Positions 27,443 to 37,020 are shown, numbered from the stretch's first letter. The stretch is 64,000 nt of DNA from Brevibacterium permense (GCF_013280495.1 NZ_JABSSX010000004.1:62001-126000); one strand, 5' to 3'. Notes: a model not told the origin generated them from the letters alone. Made by a program: numbers and translations.

Positions 27443-27498
27443 CTGCGGGTGGATCCATCTCGAAACGTGTGCTGATATCAAGGTGGATCCACCCGCAG
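27443..27498. repeat. 18-bp inverted repeat with BamHI-type core
   Basis: CTGCGGGTGGATCCATCT (27443-27460) pairs with 27481-27498 at 17 of 18 positions around a 20-nt loop. It is the third stacked inverted repeat between the permease and lipase genes. It could be one end of a lost mobile element or a further terminator. Confidence 0.6.
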
Positions 27499-27567
27499 GG
27501 TTCACCGAACCACCGACGCCAGACGCTCGGCAACAGACCCAATCTGCCACTTAACTACCACTCAGTT

Positions 27568-27584
27568 CTACTATCAAGTAATGT
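27568..27584. promoter_or_regulatory. shared motif upstream of the lipase gene
   Basis: CTACTATCAAGTAATGT, matching CTACTGTCAAGTAACAT at 37114-37130 except at three transition positions. On the minus strand it contains the dyad TACT-N4-AGTA. It is about 190 nt before the lipase start. It may be an operator or promoter element shared with the thioesterase gene. Confidence 0.4.
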
Positions 27585-27773
27585 GTGTGGTGCCCGTCAC
27601 AATCAGGACGTCCAACGGTGAACACTCTGGCCGACGGCACCCCGTCACCACACCGACCTCACCGTCACCACACTGACCTCACCGTCACGGTGCATTCCAC
27701 CGCGATCTGCACCGGCACTACTGTCCCGCACCTTCTCAATGCCGAGAGACAAGGCAGAACAGGACCACCGCCT

Positions 27774-29231
27774 ATGAGCACGCCAACCACAGCACTGCCG
27801 ACCACCTCCTCACACGGGCCTCGTCGTCGCCTCCAGGCCCTGAGCGCCGCAGCCGTCGTCGGCCTCGCACTCACGTTGTGCACGACCACCGCTCCGGCCC
27901 AGGCCACCGAACTCGTTCCGCAGACCGATGCCGAAGCCGAACAGTTCCTCGACGACCGTGCGGCAGAGGATCCGAGCACGCTCGATCGTGAATCCGTCCC
28001 CGAGGGCATCAGCGTCGAGCAGGCGAAGAAAGCCGTCGCGAAGACCGACGAGCTCACGCCCGCCGACGTCGAATACGCAGCCGCGCAGGAAGACCTGCCG
28101 GCATCAGGAGTCCCCGGAGACTTCTATGAGACCCCGGACTCGCTGCCGAGCGAGGACGGAACAGTGCTCAAGCAGGCCGACTCGGAGTTCTACCTCGACC
28201 CGGTGAAACTCATCAAGCATGATGCGAAGTCGACGGTCTTCATGTACAAGACCACTGATGAGAAGGGCCAGGCCCGAGCCGCGACCGCCACCCTGCTCAC
28301 TCCGAACGGCGCGAGCGGCCATGCCGACGATGCCGTCGTCATCTCGCCGGGCACTCAGGGCGTCGCCGACAAGTGCGCTCCCAGCCGTCAGCTGGGCATG
28401 GGAACCGAGTACGAGGGGATCTCCGTCGCCTCGGCCCTGGCCGCGAAGCATCCTGTCGTCGTCGTCGACTACATGGGCCTCGGCACCGAGGGCACTCACC
28501 ACTTCGTCAATCGCGTCGAAGAGGGCCGGTCGGTCCTCGATGCGGCACGTGCCGTCCAGCAGGTCGAGGGCAGCGAGATCGATGAGGACACCAAGCTCCA
28601 GCTGCGCGGCTACTCGCAGGGCGGTCATGCTACGACGGCTGCCCTGGAACTTCAGAAGGAGTGGGCACCCGAGCTCAACATCGCCTCGGCTTCGGCCGGC
28701 GCAGTGCCGGTCGATCTGCACAAGACCGTGTCCGGGCTCTCGAGCGTCTACACGGCATTCGCGCTCTACGGTGTCGTCGGGTTCGCCGAGCAGGCCGACA
28801 TCGATACAAGCGACTTCCTCAACGAGAAGGGGCAGAAGATGGTGGCCGAAACAGCGGACAAGTGCACCGTCGAAGCCCTGCTCTCGACAGCCTTCACGAA
28901 TGGGAAGTCGCTGACGAAGGACGGCGAGTCATTCACCGACATCATCGACGAGCACTTCACGGACATCGTTGACCGGCAGCGGCTGGGCAAGGCCGCGGTG
29001 CCGGATGTTCCGCTGCTGGTCAACCACAGCCGCCTCGACGACGTCATCTCGTTCGATCAGGGCAAGGAACTCGCGTCGACGTGGTGCCGAGCCGGCCACA
29101 AGGTGGCATTCGAGGACAATCTCGGGCCCACGCATCTCGGCGGATACGTCGCCGCGCTGCCGCGCATCGAGACCTTCACCACCCGCACCTTCGCCGGCAA
29201 GGCTCCGCTCGACAGCTGCTGGAGGCTGTGA
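27774..29231 (+). CDS. secreted lipase (secretory lipase/alpha-beta hydrolase)
   Basis: 485 residues. An arginine-rich N-terminus and a hydrophobic stretch (RRRLQALSAAAVVGLALTL) end at AQA-TE near residue 45, a plausible Sec signal-peptide cleavage. The mature part has an acidic prodomain-like segment and an alpha/beta hydrolase core. The nucleophile is the Ser of GYSQGGHA, with an Asp in NHSRLDDVISF and a His in GPTHLGGYV. This pattern matches the LIP family of actinobacterial and fungal secreted lipases acting on triacylglycerols. The frame opens at 27585, but those upstream residues are not signal-like, so ATG 27774 is preferred. Confidence 0.88.
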   Translation: MSTPTTALPTTSSHGPRRRLQALSAAAVVGLALTLCTTTAPAQATELVPQTDAEAEQFLDDRAAEDPSTLDRESVPEGISVEQAKKAVAKTDELTPADVEYAAAQEDLPASGVPGDFYETPDSLPSEDGTVLKQADSEFYLDPVKLIKHDAKSTVFMYKTTDEKGQARAATATLLTPNGASGHADDAVVISPGTQGVADKCAPSRQLGMGTEYEGISVASALAAKHPVVVVDYMGLGTEGTHHFVNRVEEGRSVLDAARAVQQVEGSEIDEDTKLQLRGYSQGGHATTAALELQKEWAPELNIASASAGAVPVDLHKTVSGLSSVYTAFALYGVVGFAEQADIDTSDFLNEKGQKMVAETADKCTVEALLSTAFTNGKSLTKDGESFTDIIDEHFTDIVDRQRLGKAAVPDVPLLVNHSRLDDVISFDQGKELASTWCRAGHKVAFEDNLGPTHLGGYVAALPRIETFTTRTFAGKAPLDSCWRL

Positions 29232-29279
29232 CCTCCCACCTCACCGAGGCGGCCCACCCAGTTGAGGATTCCGTCCTCA

Positions 29280-29353
29280 CCGAGGCGGCCCACCCCGGTT
29301 GAGGAGCCCATACGCCAGAGGCGGTCCACCCTGAACGGGGTGGGCCGCCTCGG
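29280..29353. terminator. bidirectional terminator between lipase and DUF1345 genes
   Basis: CCGAGGCGGCCCACCCCG (29280-29297) pairs perfectly with 29336-29353, an 18-bp stem. A second upstream copy of the left arm (TCACCGAGGCGGCCCACCC, 29241-29259) could compete for the same right arm, so two alternative folds are possible. It lies in a convergent gap. Confidence 0.75.
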
Positions 29354-29387
29354 CGATATTCACGGGGTTGGGCTGTGCCGGTGACGG

Positions 29388-30131
29388 TCACATGACGTAG
29401 GAGAGGATCATCGAGACGAGGGTCGCGACGACGACGGAGTTGAAGGCGAAGGCGACGATGACGTTCGTGCGCACCAATCGCCAGGCTTTCCGCGACACCG
29501 CTCGGCCGGGGAGCGCGGCCGTCATCGTCGATGACAGCACGGAGAAGGTCAGGTAGTCGCCGAACTCACGTGGGCCGTCCATCTCGAATTCGAGTTGCCG
29601 GTCCCCCGGGCTGCCGCCGCCGCTGAGGTCGAGACGCATGAACTCGAGTGCGAACGAATACACGAGCACCGCCCACGAGGCGATGACGTTCGCGATGCCG
29701 AGCCCCGCCGAGATACCGACGCTGGCGCTCGAGCCAGAGGTGACGAGGAAGATGTTGAAGATGAATGCGAGGTAGGCGGCCATGGTCGCCCAGGACACTG
29801 CTCCGCCCATCCCGAACCACCGCGACCACCATCGTCGGCGGTTCGCCACTGACCAGCGGGAATGGACGATGAGCTCGGTTTCGTCGAGGTCTCTCAGTCC
29901 CGCGTGGGTCCACAGCAGATAGGTCAGCGCGAAGAGCGGCCAGAAGACGAGGAAGAGATTGATGACCTCGTGCGGCAGGGCCAGCGATGCAGCCATGCTC
30001 GGGCCAGAACCCAGCGGGTCGAAGTCGAATCCGAACACGAGGATGCCGCTGACGATGAGCGCAGGGACTCCCGCGATATTTGCGCGCGAGTCGTCGGAGA
30101 AAGTGAGCATCTGACTACGCGTGGGGCTCAT
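29388..30131 (-). CDS. DUF1345 family membrane protein
   Basis: 247 residues with about five membrane segments. The order of segments and the C-terminal FGDYLTFSVLSSTMTAALPG RAVS…VRTNVIVAFAFNSVVVATL block match the DUF1345 family, which has no known function. The start ATG 30131 gives a cytoplasmic N-terminus. The gap to the amidase gene behind it (30132-30324) holds a tandem 29-bp duplication but no gene. Confidence 0.75.
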   Translation of the reverse strand: MSPTRSQMLTFSDDSRANIAGVPALIVSGILVFGFDFDPLGSGPSMAASLALPHEVINLFLVFWPLFALTYLLWTHAGLRDLDETELIVHSRWSVANRRRWWSRWFGMGGAVSWATMAAYLAFIFNIFLVTSGSSASVGISAGLGIANVIASWAVLVYSFALEFMRLDLSGGGSPGDRQLEFEMDGPREFGDYLTFSVLSSTMTAALPGRAVSRKAWRLVRTNVIVAFAFNSVVVATLVSMILSYVM

Positions 30132-30287
30132 CGGCCCGGCTCCGGTTCGTTCGACGCGGCGGCTGTTCGAGTTCAGCCTGGTCGAGGGTGAGCACGACTC
30201 GTCCGACCTCCGAAGCGGACCGGTGGCACCTAGTCAGACCAGGCATCCCCGAATCAATCGAACTGATCCTCAAGTCACACCGGCCAA

Positions 30288-30345
30288 GGGTCTAGTCAGA
30301 CCAGCCGCGAGGCGAAGGGTCTAGTCAGACCAGCCGCGAGGCGAA
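30288..30345. repeat. perfect tandem 29-bp duplication at the amidase 3' end
   Basis: Two exact copies (30288-30316 and 30317-30345), each starting GGGTCTAGTCAGACCAG. The right copy holds the last codons and stop of the amidase, so the left copy is a duplicated 3' end. The 13-mer CTAGTCAGACCAG occurs a third time near 30229. This looks like recent slippage. Confidence 0.9.
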
Positions 30346-31542
30346 GGCGAGCAGGTCGCGGTCGCTGCCGGGGCGACCGACCAGCTGCACCGCCTGCGGT
30401 CCTTCGCCGCCTCCGGTTCCGGGCAGCGGGATCGTCAATGCCGGCCAGCCGAGCACGTTGAATGGCATCGAATAGCGCATGAACTTCGCCGCCGTGCCGG
30501 AGTCGATCTCATCCCAGCCGACCACGGGTCCGTCGATGGCCGGAGTGAGCAGGAAATCGGTGCCGCCGAAGACCACGAGAGACCGTTCCCGCAGTTCGGC
30601 GAGCGCGTCCAGCTGCGTCCGGTATTCGGCCAGCTCGAGGCCCCGTCCCGCCTCGACCTTCGTGGCCACGCCCGGCTGGTAGTCCGCGGCACGTTCTGCG
30701 AAGAGGTCTTTGTGGACCTCGAAAGCCTCATAGAGGCGGACGTAATCGTAGATCGGTGCGAGGTCGTCGAGGAGTTCGTCCAGGGCAGGCCCATTCGCCG
30801 AGGTGATCGTGAGGTCCGGGACCGATTTGAGCAGGTTCCGCGCTCGGTCATCGTCATCCGCGAAGAGGCTCACATCGATGGTGTGTGCACTGTCAGCTCG
30901 GTCATCACCCGAACCGGCCCCCGCGATCACATTGAAAGCCGTGGTCAGCACGCCGAGGTCGGAGGCGAAGAGTCCGACGGTGTCGAAGCTCTGCGAGAGC
31001 GGGAAGACTCCGTCGACGGGCACGACGCCGAAGGTCGGTTTGAACCCGAGCACGCCTTGGCAGGCCGCCGGCACGCGCACGGACCCGGCCGTGTCGGTGC
31101 CCAGAGCCAACGGCACCACCCCGGCGGCAACGAGTGCGGCCGATCCGGAGCTCGACCCGGCGGTGCACAGTGCCGCATCGACAGGATTGACGACGCGGCC
31201 GAAGGCCGACTCGTCGCCGAGGATTCCGTAGGAGTACTCCTGGCAGTTCGTCTTCGCGACCGGGATCGCGCCCGCCGCTTCGAGTCGGTCGACGACCGGC
31301 GCCGAGTTAGCAGCCGGGGCATCGCTGCGCACATTCGATCCCATCGTCGTCGGGTAGCCGACGAGGTCGATGACGTCCTTGATGGCGAAGGGAATCCCTT
31401 CCAATCGCCGAGGCGGCTGACCGGAATCCCGGCGGCCGATCGATTCCGCGGTGAGGGCATTTGCGCGGTCGACGGTCATCGCTGTGACGGCGTTGAACTG
31501 CGTTCCGACTCGCTCCACCTCGGCGAGGGTGTGCTCATCCAT
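30325..31542 (-). CDS. amidase-signature family protein, second of a pair
   Basis: 405 residues of the amidase signature family, which hydrolyses amides with a Ser-cisSer-Lys triad. Seen: Lys in FAIKDVIDLVG, the cis-Ser in TAGSSSGSAALVAAG and the nucleophile in GTDTAGSVRVPAA. It starts inside the end of the preceding amidase gene (8-nt overlap), so the two are translationally coupled. The N-terminus is short for the family. Related proteins act on carboxamides such as biuret or allophanate derivatives, but the substrate is unknown. Confidence 0.88.
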   Translation of the reverse strand: MDEHTLAEVERVGTQFNAVTAMTVDRANALTAESIGRRDSGQPPRRLEGIPFAIKDVIDLVGYPTTMGSNVRSDAPAANSAPVVDRLEAAGAIPVAKTNCQEYSYGILGDESAFGRVVNPVDAALCTAGSSSGSAALVAAGVVPLALGTDTAGSVRVPAACQGVLGFKPTFGVVPVDGVFPLSQSFDTVGLFASDLGVLTTAFNVIAGAGSGDDRADSAHTIDVSLFADDDDRARNLLKSVPDLTITSANGPALDELLDDLAPIYDYVRLYEAFEVHKDLFAERAADYQPGVATKVEAGRGLELAEYRTQLDALAELRERSLVVFGGTDFLLTPAIDGPVVGWDEIDSGTAAKFMRYSMPFNVLGWPALTIPLPGTGGGEGPQAVQLVGRPGSDRDLLAFASRLV

Positions 31543-33121
31543 CCGATGAGCCTATCTGAACCGTCGGCGCCAGTCCGGTCCATGGGCGCAGCGCTTCGAT
31601 CGCGGCGGCGACGTCGAAGGCAGTTCCGTCGTCGAAGGGGTGAGCGACGACCTGGACGCCGGTGGGGATGCCGCAGTCGGCCATGCCGGAGGGAACGTTG
31701 ACGATCGGCACGCGGTTGCAGATGTTGAACGGCATCGTCATGTGCGCCTGCCAATAGTGGTCGAGTCGGACGACGTCCCTTCCGCTGTTATCGGACGCAC
31801 CGTCTGCCCCGGATGCGCCCTCCCCTTCACGTCCGACGCCATCGACGCCGATCGTGATCCCATCGAGGTAGCTGGCTCCGGCTTCCAACCCTGCCACCGC
31901 CGAGGTGGGTGCCAAGAGCACATCGAACCCGTCCATTGCTGACGCCAGCTCCGCCTGGATCTGTGCTTCCATGGCGAGTCCGTCGTAGAAGGAGCGGCGG
32001 CCGGCGACCGCCTCGACGTCGGCCATGAACCGCAGCGTGTATTCGGCCAAGGTGTCCTCGTGGCCGCGGGTGGCGGCGCGTATGGCGGGGGCGAGGAGAT
32101 TCCCGAAGTGGGTGAACGCGGTCTCGAAGATCCGCTCGGCCGTCCACGGCAGTTCGACCTCCTCGACGATCGCTCCTGCCGATTCCAGCGCCGAGGCGAC
32201 CGCGCGGGTGTTCGCTTCGATGTCCTTCCCGACGGGGAAGTCCCCCAATCGCACGCACAGCGCGACCCTGCGCCCGCGGAGTCGGTCGGCTGCCTCGGCG
32301 GGGTCGAAGTCATCGAGGAACCCGGGCGAGGAGATGGTCGCATGATCGCTCGGATCGACCCCGACCATGACCTTGGCGAGCAGGGCGGCGTCGGCGACGG
32401 TGCGCGCCATCGGCCCATCCCCGCGGTACCAGTCCGCGGCCAGCGGCTGGGCGCCGGGGATCCGGCCGTAGGGGGCTTTGTACCCGACGGTACCGGTGAA
32501 GGCGGCGGGCAGCCGCGTGGATCCGGCGATGTCCGAGGCGGTGGCCAGGGGCGCGAACCCGGCTGCCAGCGCAGCACCGGACCCGCCGGAGGACCCGCCC
32601 GGTGAGAGGTCCGGGTTCCACGGATTGCGGGTCACGCCCCACATCGGCGAGTGCGTGATCGTCGCGCAGCTGAACTCCGGAGAGGTCGCTCGGGCGTGGA
32701 CGAATCCGCCGGCGGCGCGGATGCGGGCGAGGATCGCGGCGTCATGGTCGGCGACGGTGTCGCGTTCGTGCAGCAGCCCTTGAGTGAGGCCGCGGCCGGC
32801 GAGCGCGTGCTTCTCCTTGGCGATCACGGGAAGTCCGAGCAATGGCCGGGCGGCGGCCGCCTCGGCGAGGTCATCGCTGGTGGCGTTCGCGTAGAAGTCC
32901 TCGGCTTCCCGCGCCGAGGTGACCGCCTCCTCGACGACTTCGGTGACCGCGTTGATGCGCTCATCTTCGGCGGTGATGCGGCCGATGAAGGAGGTCAGGT
33001 AGTCGACTGGGGACAGATCCTTGGACCGGAAGGCGGCGAGCGCCTCGGTGGCGGACAGGGTCCAGGGTTCGGTGGTCGGATTGGTGGTCCTGGCGTCGGC
33101 GCCGGGAGGGGTGGCAGTCAT
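31535..33121 (-). CDS. amidase-signature family protein, first of a pair
   Basis: 528 residues with an intact amidase signature: Lys in LPVIAKEKHALAG, cis-Ser in GGSSGGSGAALAAG and nucleophile in TASDIAGSTRLPAA. ATG 33121 is preceded by GAGGTGA; the frame opens further upstream at 33205 without a good site. It overlaps the second amidase, which may work on the product of the first or form a complex with it. No transporter or regulator is linked, so the substrate class is open. The two proteins are only distantly alike, so they are not a recent duplication. Confidence 0.88.
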   Translation of the reverse strand: MTATPPGADARTTNPTTEPWTLSATEALAAFRSKDLSPVDYLTSFIGRITAEDERINAVTEVVEEAVTSAREAEDFYANATSDDLAEAAAARPLLGLPVIAKEKHALAGRGLTQGLLHERDTVADHDAAILARIRAAGGFVHARATSPEFSCATITHSPMWGVTRNPWNPDLSPGGSSGGSGAALAAGFAPLATASDIAGSTRLPAAFTGTVGYKAPYGRIPGAQPLAADWYRGDGPMARTVADAALLAKVMVGVDPSDHATISSPGFLDDFDPAEAADRLRGRRVALCVRLGDFPVGKDIEANTRAVASALESAGAIVEEVELPWTAERIFETAFTHFGNLLAPAIRAATRGHEDTLAEYTLRFMADVEAVAGRRSFYDGLAMEAQIQAELASAMDGFDVLLAPTSAVAGLEAGASYLDGITIGVDGVGREGEGASGADGASDNSGRDVVRLDHYWQAHMTMPFNICNRVPIVNVPSGMADCGIPTGVQVVAHPFDDGTAFDVAAAIEALRPWTGLAPTVQIGSSDG

Positions 33122-33564
33122 GGGATCACCTCGGTGTGAGTTCGACGGGAGGTCGCCTCTCTCACCGTAGCGCGCATCCGCTGCCTCACGCTCTGCCGAC
33201 CACATTTAGTGCAATACATCAAGGACGCGAACAGACGCCAAGAACGCGGAGTGAAGCTCACGCGTACGCAATGTGGTGCACGAGGAATAAAACGTGGCCC
33301 ACTGTGCAGACCCAACCCTCACCCAGGCGACCCTCCCCTGGCTAGGTAGTCCAACCTTTCAATCGACATCGATCTCGCGTCAGTGCCGACGAGTAGATTC
33401 GACTTCAAATCCACTTCTCGAGCATCTTGCTCCACAAAATCTGATGATGCTATCGGACACGCCACTGCTAATCGAATTATTTTCGAAGTTTCTATTGTTT
33501 TCTTTATCCCGACCGCCTACAATTGAGCTAAGAGACCTTCAATGACGAACGGAACTCAACAGCG
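33122..33564. other. AT-richer intergenic stretch, no gene seen
   Basis: About 440 nt between the divergent amidase and DUF222-HNH genes. The right half (about 33420-33545) is clearly AT-richer than the surroundings, with runs such as ATTATTTTCGAAG and TTGTTTTCTTTA. I see no convincing ORF, RNA or terminator. It probably holds the promoters of both flanking genes. Confidence 0.6.
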
Positions 33565-35832
33565 ATGACCTTCACCCCCGACCGCAAGCGACGCAAGTCA
33601 GGAAAGCGCGACCGCCGCGCTGCCGCTGACTCGCGCGGTGGGGCGAGCAGAAGACCGCCGACGAACACCACACCGGCAGATCTCGTGGGCACCACTTCTC
33701 AGAATGTCCACGCTCCCGAAGACACCGCGCCAGCACAACCCGAGGAAACATCGGACCCCGCAACACTGGCCGAACAGCTCAAGGCGGCCGGGCTCGACCT
33801 CAGCGGCCACCACTTCGCCGAGGTGTTCGAGGCCCTTGACCCAGTTTCGACCGACGATGACGCAGCGGTTGACAATGCGCCGATAGCCGACGACGAACAA
33901 ATGGACGAAGACACGTCGGCTCTCGATGCCGGACAACCAAGCAAAACCGTCACGACCGCCAGCAGAGATAATTCGAGAGATACCGCCGATCCGGCGAAAT
34001 CCACAAGGCTCGGTCCGAACGCCAAGACTGACTCGGCCGCACATGCAGACCCGACCTCATTGTTCGAAACAAACGAGCAGATCAGCTCAACCACGCAGCC
34101 CGCCTCCGCTGATCCTGCCAGCCCGGCCAACACAAGCGACTCTGTCGCCGCTCAGCCTGAGGCTGGAACTGATTCTCAACGAACAACCTCGCTGCACCCG
34201 ATCCTCACCGACGCCGCCTGGAACGACCTGGCTGCGAGCGCTCCCGAAATCACCGACTCGATCGCCTCCCTGACCGAACTGGTCGGAGGTCTTCGTGCAT
34301 TCGACCGGCCGATGGGACCGAACGAGGCCCTGCAGGTCATCGATGGGGCCGAGGCGCTGCGTCGACTCAGTGAATCTCTGTCCACCCTGGCACTGGCCGT
34401 CTACGAACGCGTCGGCACGCCTAAGGACAGTGGTGCCAAGTCGACCAAGGCGCTCATCCAGGAACGCCTCAACCTCTCAGGGCGAGAAGCGAACCGCCGG
34501 GCAAGGTTAGCAGAGAATCTCGGCGGACGAGTCGCACTCGACGGACAACCCCTTGAGCCCGAACACCCGCTCGTCGCCGAGCAGCTCCACCTCGGCACTT
34601 TGCCCGCGGAGCACCTCACCGTCATCGAAGACTGCCTCAAGGAACTGCCCGCGTGGGTGGACCACGAGACGAAGTCCCGTGTGGAGACCGACCTCGTGAA
34701 GTACGCGAAATCGGTGACTGTGAGCGAGCTCCGCGACATCTTCCGTCGGATGCTCGCTCTCATCGACCCCGACGGTGCCGAGCCGCTCGACCCTAGCGAT
34801 CGTTCCGCCTACTTCATCACTGCCCGGCCCAAGCGCAATGGAGACTGGAGGCTGGAAGGCGTCCTCGATCCCGTGGCGGGATCCGAACTGCACGGACTGC
34901 TGACCTCCAGGATTCAATCTGCGAAAGACAACACATCGACAATCGCAGAACCCACCGACTCCGAGGCGGACGAAGGCGAGCGCGAAGACGCTCCCTCACT
35001 CGCCCCAAACGCCGGGCCAGACCAGACTCCCGGTAGTGGCGGCCTCGGCCAGACCTTCGATGAGCAACGGTTCGAACCTCTCGATGCCGTCCTTACCGGA
35101 GATCGTTTCGATGCACCTCCATGGGCTGTCATCGAGGCCACCGGAGACAACGAAGCCGAATCCGCGGATCCCACTGTCAACCGTGCCGTTCTTGCCGGTC
35201 ACGGGGTCCGCGCCAATGGTTCGGCCGTCGATCTCATGAGCGAGCAGCCCAGTGCGAAGGCCTGGATCTACGAACGTTTCGCCACTCTCATTTCGCGCAT
35301 CAGCATGAAGGAAGCCGCCAAGGGTTCGCCCTACGCCCTGGTCGTCACAGCCAACGCGTCCGACATTGCCAACGGCATCGGCGAAGCCACCACAGGCTCC
35401 GGCGACCGCTTCCCGATGGGCGACGTCGCTAGACGCGGCCTCGATGGCACCGTCTTCTTCCACCTGGTGGACGAAAAGGCTCGCACGGTGGAAGTCTGCA
35501 CGGAACAGCGCTTCGCCAACAAGAAGCAGACCGCAATCGTCACCGCCAGGGATCGCGGATGCGTGTTCCCCGGTTGCGATGCACCGGCGGGGTGGTGCGA
35601 CGTGAACCATGTTGTGCCGCACGCCCTGGGCGGCAAGACCGACATCAACAACATGTGCCTGCTGTGTTCCTTCCACCACCACCTTATGGACCGCTCCGAC
35701 TGGGAAGTCTTCATGCTCGGCGACGGACGGCCGGCATGGCGACCGCCCGAAAGCGCCGACCCTGCTCGCGTCCCAATCCTGCACTCACGATTCATCACAG
35801 ACGACATCATCGACGGCCTCTTCGGAACGTAG
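33565..35832 (+). CDS. DUF222/13E12-repeat HNH endonuclease-like protein
   Basis: 755 residues. Residues 1-210 are low-complexity (Ser, Thr, Asp, Ala) and likely disordered. DUF222 follows (about 215-560, with LTELVGGLRAFDRPMGPNEA and LIQERLNLSGREANRRARLA). A C-terminal HNH nuclease domain lies at about 660-715: CVFPGCDAPAGWC, NHVVPH and CSFHHHLMD supply the metal and zinc ligands. This family is multi-copy in actinobacterial genomes and its role is unsettled. A second acidic linker interrupts at about 450-500. An ordinary chromosomal copy is likeliest. Confidence 0.9.
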   Translation: MTFTPDRKRRKSGKRDRRAAADSRGGASRRPPTNTTPADLVGTTSQNVHAPEDTAPAQPEETSDPATLAEQLKAAGLDLSGHHFAEVFEALDPVSTDDDAAVDNAPIADDEQMDEDTSALDAGQPSKTVTTASRDNSRDTADPAKSTRLGPNAKTDSAAHADPTSLFETNEQISSTTQPASADPASPANTSDSVAAQPEAGTDSQRTTSLHPILTDAAWNDLAASAPEITDSIASLTELVGGLRAFDRPMGPNEALQVIDGAEALRRLSESLSTLALAVYERVGTPKDSGAKSTKALIQERLNLSGREANRRARLAENLGGRVALDGQPLEPEHPLVAEQLHLGTLPAEHLTVIEDCLKELPAWVDHETKSRVETDLVKYAKSVTVSELRDIFRRMLALIDPDGAEPLDPSDRSAYFITARPKRNGDWRLEGVLDPVAGSELHGLLTSRIQSAKDNTSTIAEPTDSEADEGEREDAPSLAPNAGPDQTPGSGGLGQTFDEQRFEPLDAVLTGDRFDAPPWAVIEATGDNEAESADPTVNRAVLAGHGVRANGSAVDLMSEQPSAKAWIYERFATLISRISMKEAAKGSPYALVVTANASDIANGIGEATTGSGDRFPMGDVARRGLDGTVFFHLVDEKARTVEVCTEQRFANKKQTAIVTARDRGCVFPGCDAPAGWCDVNHVVPHALGGKTDINNMCLLCSFHHHLMDRSDWEVFMLGDGRPAWRPPESADPARVPILHSRFITDDIIDGLFGT

Positions 35833-35905
35833 CGGCGAATGGCCGTTCAATGGCGCCGCTGTGCCTCCATTCTGAAGTGAGCGCGAGTGGCCTTGTCGCG
35901 ACTGC

Positions 35906-35959
35906 CTTCACCCCACCGGACTCGTGGTTACGCTTCACCCCACCGGACTCGTGCTTACG
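35906..35959. repeat. tandem 27-bp direct repeat
   Basis: Two adjacent 27-nt copies (35906-35932, 35933-35959) differ at one base. Each contains CTTCACCCCACCGGACTCGT. They sit in the gap between the HNH gene and lgt. No coding or promoter role is evident. Confidence 0.85.
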
Positions 35960-36069
35960 AGCTGGTCAGAGCGCAGGCGGCACAGAGATCGGCCCGAAAA
36001 CGGTCCTCGCCGGCCAGAGACCAGACGCGGCATAAGGGATTCTCAGACGGGTGCAAATAGACTGGCCCC

Positions 36070-36984
36070 ATGCACCTCGGCCCAATGACTTCCAGCGCTG
36101 TCCCGCACGACATCTCGGCGGCAATCCCCAGTCCTCCCATCTCGAGCTTCCAACTCGGACCGCTGACGATCCACTTCTATGCGCTGTGCATCCTGGTGGG
36201 CATCATCATCGCCATTGTGCTGACGAACCGCCGCCTGACCAAGCGCGGTGTCGAGGACTGGCAGGTGCTCGACATCGCGACTCTGGCCGTACCGATGGCC
36301 ATCGTCTTCGCCCGCATCTACCACGTCATCACGCACTACACCGATTACTTCGGCCCCGGCCGCAACCCGTGGAACCCGTTCGAACCCGGCTCGGTATGGG
36401 CGATCTGGGAGGGCGGCATCGCGATCTTCGGTTCACTCATCGGCGGCACGCTGGGCGCGTGGATCATGTGCCGCCGCCTCGGCCTCAAACTCACCACTCT
36501 GCTCGATGCCCTGGCACCGGGTCTCATCCTCGCTCAGGCCTGCGGGCGCTTCGGCAACTGGTTCAATCAGGAGCTCTTCGGCCTGCCCACCACGTTGCCG
36601 TGGGGACTCGAGATCGATCCCGGCAACCCGGCAATCCCACTGGGCACTCCCCCCGGCACCCTCTTCCATCCGACGTTCCTCTACGAGGTCATCTGGAACA
36701 GCCTCGGCGCTCTCGTCCTGCTCTACCTCGGCCGCAAGGTCTTCTTCCAGTGGGGACGCCTCTTCGCTGTCTATCTCATGTGGTACGGCGCCGGCCGCAT
36801 CGTCTGGGAGTCAATCCGCCTCGACCCGAGCTTCGTCATCCTCGGCCTGCGCACCAACGTGTGGGGCGCGATCGGCGCCGTCGCTCTCGGTGTGGCGATC
36901 ATGCTCATCCAGTGGAAGCGCCACCCCGAGCCCGAAGAATCACCGTTCATCCCCGGCCGCGAACCCGAACCCGCGAAGGACTGA
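36070..36984 (+). CDS. lgt: prolipoprotein diacylglyceryl transferase
   Basis: A 304-residue membrane enzyme that transfers diacylglycerol from phosphatidylglycerol to the lipobox Cys of preprolipoproteins, the first step of lipoprotein maturation. The signature GRFGNWFNQELFG is present, along with GGIAIFGSLIGGTLGAW (essential His/Gly region nearby) and FHPTFLYEVIWN. About seven membrane segments. No strong Shine-Dalgarno precedes ATG 36070. The C-terminal 30 residues are charged and Pro/Glu-rich, as in other actinobacterial Lgt proteins. Confidence 0.95.
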   Translation: MHLGPMTSSAVPHDISAAIPSPPISSFQLGPLTIHFYALCILVGIIIAIVLTNRRLTKRGVEDWQVLDIATLAVPMAIVFARIYHVITHYTDYFGPGRNPWNPFEPGSVWAIWEGGIAIFGSLIGGTLGAWIMCRRLGLKLTTLLDALAPGLILAQACGRFGNWFNQELFGLPTTLPWGLEIDPGNPAIPLGTPPGTLFHPTFLYEVIWNSLGALVLLYLGRKVFFQWGRLFAVYLMWYGAGRIVWESIRLDPSFVILGLRTNVWGAIGAVALGVAIMLIQWKRHPEPEESPFIPGREPEPAKD

Positions 36985-37020
36985 CACCCACCCCCGCCGA
37001 GGCGACTCCCCGGGTCCGTA

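Noticed and set aside
30288..30345. Possible CRISPR-like direct repeat
   Set aside because: Only two copies, directly adjacent, with no spacer between them and no cas genes nearby.
33565..35832. HNH protein as a mobile homing endonuclease or prophage gene
   Set aside because: DUF222/13E12-HNH genes are common multi-copy chromosomal genes in actinobacteria, and no phage, intron or intein structure surrounds it.
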